Source: an uncultured Collinsella sp. (GTDB lineage Bacteria > Actinomycetota > Coriobacteriia > Coriobacteriales > Coriobacteriaceae). From it: a stretch of DNA of 6,979 bases. The translations under genes were made by a program, and so were the position numbers. The notes beneath the pieces are model-generated. The model saw only the letters and a list, made by a program, of their open reading frames with translations, was not told where the DNA came from and did not search any database. Location: positions 1 through 6,979 of the forward strand of contig USLO01000093.1 in NCBI GenBank assembly GCA_900555515.1, in the 5' to 3' direction. Below are positions 4,253 through 6,979 of this stretch, in pieces (within the stretch, counting starts at the first letter, position 1; every line of letters begins with the position of its first letter).

Positions 4253-5794
4253 ATGTCGTTGAATCTGGGCAGCCTGGGCATGGAAGATGCCTCGTTTAAC
4301 TTTGGCGGTTCCTACATCATGGCGCTCGACTGCGGCACCACCTCGGTACTTGCGACCATCGTCGACGAGTACGGCTGCATCGTCGCGCAGGCACGTCGTA
4401 GCGTCAAAACCAGCTTCCCGCGTCCCGGTTGGATAGAGCAAGACCCCATGGAGGTGCTTGCCAGCCAGATCGGCGTGATGATGGAGGTCCAGTTTAAGAG
4501 CGGCATCCATTCTGACCGCATCGCCGCCATCGGTATCTCCAACCAGCGCGAGACCACGGTGGTGTGGGACCGCATAAGCGGCCAACCCATCAATAACGCC
4601 ATCGTGTGGCAATGCCGTCGCACCGCACCTCTGATCGACGAGCTGGTCGAGCGGGGCGCAGAAGAGCTGGTGCGCTCCCGCACGGGACTCACGCTCGATC
4701 CGTATTTCTCGGCTTCCAAGGTGCAGTGGATCCTCGACAACGTCGACGGTGCGCGTGAGAGCGCGGCGGCGGGCGACCTCATGTTCGGCACCATCGATAC
4801 CTGGCTCATCTACAACCTCACCGGCAGTCAGGTCTTTGCCACCGACTACACCAATGCCAGCCGCACGGCGCTCTTTAATATCCATACGCTCGATTGGGAC
4901 GACGACCTGCTGGCGCTCTTTGACGTTCCACGTTCCATGATGCCCGAGGTTCGTTGGAGCTCGGGCGACTACGGCCGCGTCGCGAGCGACATCATGACCA
5001 ACATGCCGCCCATCATGGGCGTGGCGGGCGATCAGCAGGCGTCGCTGTTCGGCCACTGCTGCTTCCATCCCGGCCAGACCAAAAACACCTATGGCACGGG
5101 TTGCTTTATGCTCATGAACACCGGCGACGAGGTCGTCGAATCCAAGAACGGTCTGGTCTCCACGATCGGTATCGCCGCGGACGGCAAGATCAGCTATGCG
5201 CTCGAGGGCTCTATTTTTGCCGCCGGCTCAACGATGAACTGGCTGCGCGACAACATGGGCGTTATCTCCAACGTATCCGAATCGGCACAGCTCGCCTCCT
5301 CGATCGGCGATAACGAGGGATGCTACTTTGTCCCCGCTTTTGCGGGCTTGGGTGCTCCTTGGTGGGACGCGCACGCCCGCGGCATCGTATGCGGTCTGAC
5401 CGGTGCCTCGAGTCGCGCGACCATTGTGCGTGCGGCCTGCGAGTCCATGGCCTACCAGAGTTATGACGTGCTGCGCGCCATGGAGCAGGACGTGGGACTT
5501 TCGATTGAGCGCCTGTCCGTCGATGGCGGCGCCTCACGCAACGAGTTCATCATGCAATTCCAGGCCGACCTGCTGGATATCCCCGTGCTGCAATGCGAGA
5601 CGGTGGAGACCACGGCAATCGGTGCCGCGTACTTGGCGGGTCTTGCTGTCGGCTATTGGGAAGACCTTGAAGAGCTGGAGCAAAATGCCCAGATCGTTAG
5701 GACCTTCCTTCCCCATATGTCCGCCGAGCGTCGCGAGCAAAACCTTGCGGGCTGGCGTGATGCAGTCAAGCGCTCGCTCAGTACCGCACAGTAG
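4253..5794 (+). CDS. glpK: Glycerol kinase
   Basis: Glycerol kinase phosphorylates glycerol with ATP to sn-glycerol 3-phosphate, trapping it for glycolysis or lipid synthesis. The 513-residue FGGY-family protein aligns closely by eye with E. coli GlpK throughout. Substrate residues are kept: RE in SNQRETT (97-102), DPYF (149-152), and catalytic Asp in AGDQQ (258-262); KNTYGTGCFMLMNTG (277-291) and FAGLGAPWWD (363-372) are also diagnostic. The phosphate-loop signature is DCGTTS (26-31) where GlpK normally has DQGTTS. Before AGDQQ the sequence lacks both the GGTR loop that binds fructose-1,6-bisphosphate in E. coli and the histidine phosphorylated by HPr in Firmicutes, so known allosteric controls appear absent. 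The N-terminus is about 17 residues longer than usual; ATG 4253 is preferred because GAAAGGTG (4239-4246) lies 6 nt upstream. No glpF or glpD is adjacent. Confidence 0.95.
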   Translation: MSLNLGSLGMEDASFNFGGSYIMALDCGTTSVLATIVDEYGCIVAQARRSVKTSFPRPGWIEQDPMEVLASQIGVMMEVQFKSGIHSDRIAAIGISNQRETTVVWDRISGQPINNAIVWQCRRTAPLIDELVERGAEELVRSRTGLTLDPYFSASKVQWILDNVDGARESAAAGDLMFGTIDTWLIYNLTGSQVFATDYTNASRTALFNIHTLDWDDDLLALFDVPRSMMPEVRWSSGDYGRVASDIMTNMPPIMGVAGDQQASLFGHCCFHPGQTKNTYGTGCFMLMNTGDEVVESKNGLVSTIGIAADGKISYALEGSIFAAGSTMNWLRDNMGVISNVSESAQLASSIGDNEGCYFVPAFAGLGAPWWDAHARGIVCGLTGASSRATIVRAACESMAYQSYDVLRAMEQDVGLSIERLSVDGGASRNEFIMQFQADLLDIPVLQCETVETTAIGAAYLAGLAVGYWEDLEELEQNAQIVRTFLPHMSAERREQNLAGWRDAVKRSLSTAQ

Positions 5795-5917
5795 GGCTGC
5801 GATGGGCTGCTCGATACAACAAACCGCTAAACTTATGCACGGCGCGCGGCAACAACATCGCCATGCGCCTTGTCAGCAAGGCCATCTTCCGGCCGCAACG
5901 AAAGGGGCAATCAACCC
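5795..5917 (+). other. Short glpK-upp intergenic region with small hairpin
   Basis: This 123-nt gap holds a 6-bp hairpin GCCTTG/CAAGGC with loop TCAG (5867-5882) and a GGCC/GGCC pair near 5880-5895, neither followed by a T run. AAAGGGG (5901-5907) lies 10 nt before the upp ATG. No convincing promoter or terminator is visible, so upp may be read through from glpK, or have a promoter too divergent to see. Confidence 0.3.
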
Positions 5918-6565
5918 ATGACCGTCACCTACGATACGTCCCGTGTGACCCTTGTCGATCACCCGCTCGTCCAGCATAAGCTGTCGATTCTGCGCGACAA
6001 AAACACCGGCACCAACCAGTTCCGCCAGCTCGTGCGCGAACTCGCACTTTTTGACGGCTACGAGGCCATGCGCGACCTGCCCATGGAAGACGTCGAAGTC
6101 GAGACCCCCATCACCACCGCAACGTTTAAGCAGCTCGCCGGCAAAAAGCTCGCCATCGTTCCCATTCTGCGTGCAGGCCTTGGCATGGTCGATGGCATCC
6201 TCGACTTGGTACCCTCCGCTCGCGTGGGCCACATCGGTATGGAGCGCGACGAGGTTACCCACGAGCCGCACGAGTATTACTGCAAGATGCCCAAGGATAT
6301 CGACCAGCGCATCTGCCTGGTCGTCGACCCCATGCTCGCCACGGGCGGTTCGGCCGAGATGGCCATCAGCTACCTGCGCGAGCGCGGTGTCAAGGACATC
6401 CGCATGCTGTGCATCGTCGCTGCCCCCGAGGGCCTCAAGTCGCTGACCGAGAAGGACCCAGATGTGCATATCTATACCTGTGCTATCGACGACCATCTCA
6501 ACGAGGCTGCCTACATCGTTCCCGGCCTGGGCGACGCCGGCGATCGCATCTACGGCACGCTCTAG
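5918..6565 (+). CDS. upp: Uracil phosphoribosyltransferase
   Basis: Upp converts uracil and PRPP to UMP in pyrimidine salvage. The 215-residue product is close to the usual length of about 208-210. It has HKLSILRDKNTGTNQFR (20-36), PILRAGLGMVDG (82-93), the PRPP-binding loop VVDPMLATGGS (135-145), and the uracil-binding C-terminus YIVPGLGDAGDRIYGT (199-214). ATG 5918 is preferred over an upstream in-frame TTG at 5870 because the family N-terminus begins there and AAAGGGG precedes it. In many Gram-positive bacteria upp lies just before the atp operon, which agrees with the partial gene downstream. Confidence 0.97.
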   Translation: MTVTYDTSRVTLVDHPLVQHKLSILRDKNTGTNQFRQLVRELALFDGYEAMRDLPMEDVEVETPITTATFKQLAGKKLAIVPILRAGLGMVDGILDLVPSARVGHIGMERDEVTHEPHEYYCKMPKDIDQRICLVVDPMLATGGSAEMAISYLRERGVKDIRMLCIVAAPEGLKSLTEKDPDVHIYTCAIDDHLNEAAYIVPGLGDAGDRIYGTL

Positions 6566-6606
6566 TCGCTGGGCTAAGACGGCCGCGGCTGCAAATAGGA
6601 AGAAAT

Positions 6607-6646
6607 GGTGCGCGCGGGCAAGTAGAAGACGCCTGTGCGCACCTTT
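6607..6646 (+). terminator. Probable intrinsic terminator after upp
   Basis: A 13-bp stem pairs 6607-6619 with 6631-6643, including two G-U pairs, around an 11-nt loop. It is followed by a short, broken T-rich stretch (TTTAGTTAAT from 6644). It lies 42 nt after the upp stop. The stem is strong but the T tract is weak, so efficiency is uncertain. Confidence 0.5.
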
Positions 6647-6758
6647 AGTTAATGGACGTTTTGCCCCGCAGGGTTCGAGAAAAACGTATTACCGTACCTG
6701 CGGCATAAAGAAGGTCTTAAGAAAACGAACAGGTGCGTATTAACCGATGCTTTTTCGG
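6647..6758 (+). other. Structured non-coding stretch between upp terminator and atp promoter
   Basis: No gene is seen. CCGCAGG/CCTGCGG (6666-6672 with 6697-6703) and an 8-bp stem with one G-U (6693-6700 with 6730-6737) share bases 6697-6700 and so exclude each other. A third hairpin, AACCGA/TCGGTT (6742-6747 with 6755-6760), follows, with a T run in its loop rather than after it. The string CGTATTA followed by CCG or ACCG occurs at 6685-6694 and 6736-6746. A leader or small RNA is possible, but no promoter upstream of it was recognised. Confidence 0.3.
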
Positions 6759-6786
6759 TTGTACTTTAGCGATTGGCTCGTACAAT
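6759..6786 (+). promoter_or_regulatory. Candidate promoter for the downstream membrane-protein/atp gene cluster
   Basis: TACAAT (6781-6786) matches the -10 consensus at five of six positions. TTGTAC (6759-6764) lies 16 nt upstream and matches only the TTG of the -35 box. Transcription from it would begin near 6793, leaving about 55 nt of leader before the GTG at 6849. Confidence 0.35.
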
Positions 6787-6848
6787 AGTCACCAATGTTT
6801 GGCGGGAACTGTCCTGTGAGGCGATAAAAAAGGAAAGTGAGGACGCCA

Positions 6849-6979
6849 GTGTTTCAGATAGCCGATCTGCTCGCTATCGTTGCAGGTGCCATCGCGGGCG
6901 CGATTGCCTTCCTTCCCTTTGTCTTTACGCTCAAGCCGGTTCTTGACGATAAGCAGAATGCGGACATGCTCAAGGGTAT
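6849..6979 (+). CDS. Small hydrophobic protein, N-terminus only; probable first gene of the ATP synthase cluster
   Basis: A GTG start at 6849 is preceded by TGAGGA (6838-6843) with 5-nt spacing and opens a frame of 43 complete codons that runs off the window. Residues about 4-28 form one uninterrupted hydrophobic, Ala/Gly/Ile/Leu-rich segment, suitable for a membrane helix. They are followed by a charged stretch (KPVLDDKQNAD, 29-39) that would lie on the other side of the membrane. Position directly after upp suggests an AtpI-like assembly factor or a small lineage-specific protein ahead of atpB, but the visible residues are not diagnostic. The coding call is fairly secure; the function is inferred from context only. 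Confidence 0.6.
   Translation, partial: MFQIADLLAIVAGAIAGAIAFLPFVFTLKPVLDDKQNADMLKG

Noticed and set aside
4064..5068. Long minus-strand open frame (334 codons) opposite the tsaC end and glpK
   Set aside because: High-GC genes often leave open antisense frames. The plus strand here encodes well-conserved proteins, and the antisense product shows no recognisable domain.
6742..6765. AACCGA/TCGGTT hairpin as a terminator
   Set aside because: The T run sits in the loop and ascending side rather than after the stem, and the stem is only 6 bp.

Overview
The window looks like a chromosomal housekeeping region of a high-GC actinobacterium, most likely a gut Coriobacteriia member near Collinsella. 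This rests on GC-rich codon use, on the conserved gene block, and on my recollection that GGGGACG-type intergenic repeats occur in that group; it is an inference without any database search. All genes lie on the plus strand. In many Gram-positive genomes the block is prfA, prmC, tsaC/sua5, upp, then the atp operon. Here the same backbone is present but has three additions: a repeat-rich, partly AT-rich gap between prfA and prmC, a hicA-hicB toxin-antitoxin pair between prmC and tsaC, and a glycerol kinase gene between tsaC and upp. Layout: 1-619 is the C-terminal 205 codons of release factor 1 (prfA). 620-1389 is non-coding: two hairpin repeats with the same tail, a long terminator-like hairpin, a 31-bp inverted-repeat element resembling a MITE or REPIN, an AT-rich island, and a candidate promoter. 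1390-2649 is prmC, the methyltransferase that modifies the GGQ glutamine of release factors; it carries an unusual acidic, alanine-rich insert of about 120 residues. 2664-3361 is a self-contained hicAB module with its own promoter, overlapped by a perfect palindrome. 3496-4239 is tsaC (tRNA t6A synthesis), followed 13 nt later by glpK (4253-5794). 5918-6565 is upp (uracil salvage), followed by a terminator-like hairpin, an unassigned structured stretch and a candidate promoter. The window ends in the first 43 codons of a small hydrophobic protein (GTG start at 6849), which by position is probably the first gene of the ATP synthase cluster. How the genes work together: prfA and prmC form a substrate-enzyme pair in translation termination, and tsaC also serves translation (ANN-codon tRNA modification). 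upp and glpK are salvage and carbon-entry enzymes. HicAB is an accessory stress/stability module inserted into the block. No clearly new defence or metabolic system is visible. The most unusual material is the repeat cluster at 619-1010, the PrmC insert, and a HicB whose C-terminal domain resembles an excisionase-type DNA-binding domain.
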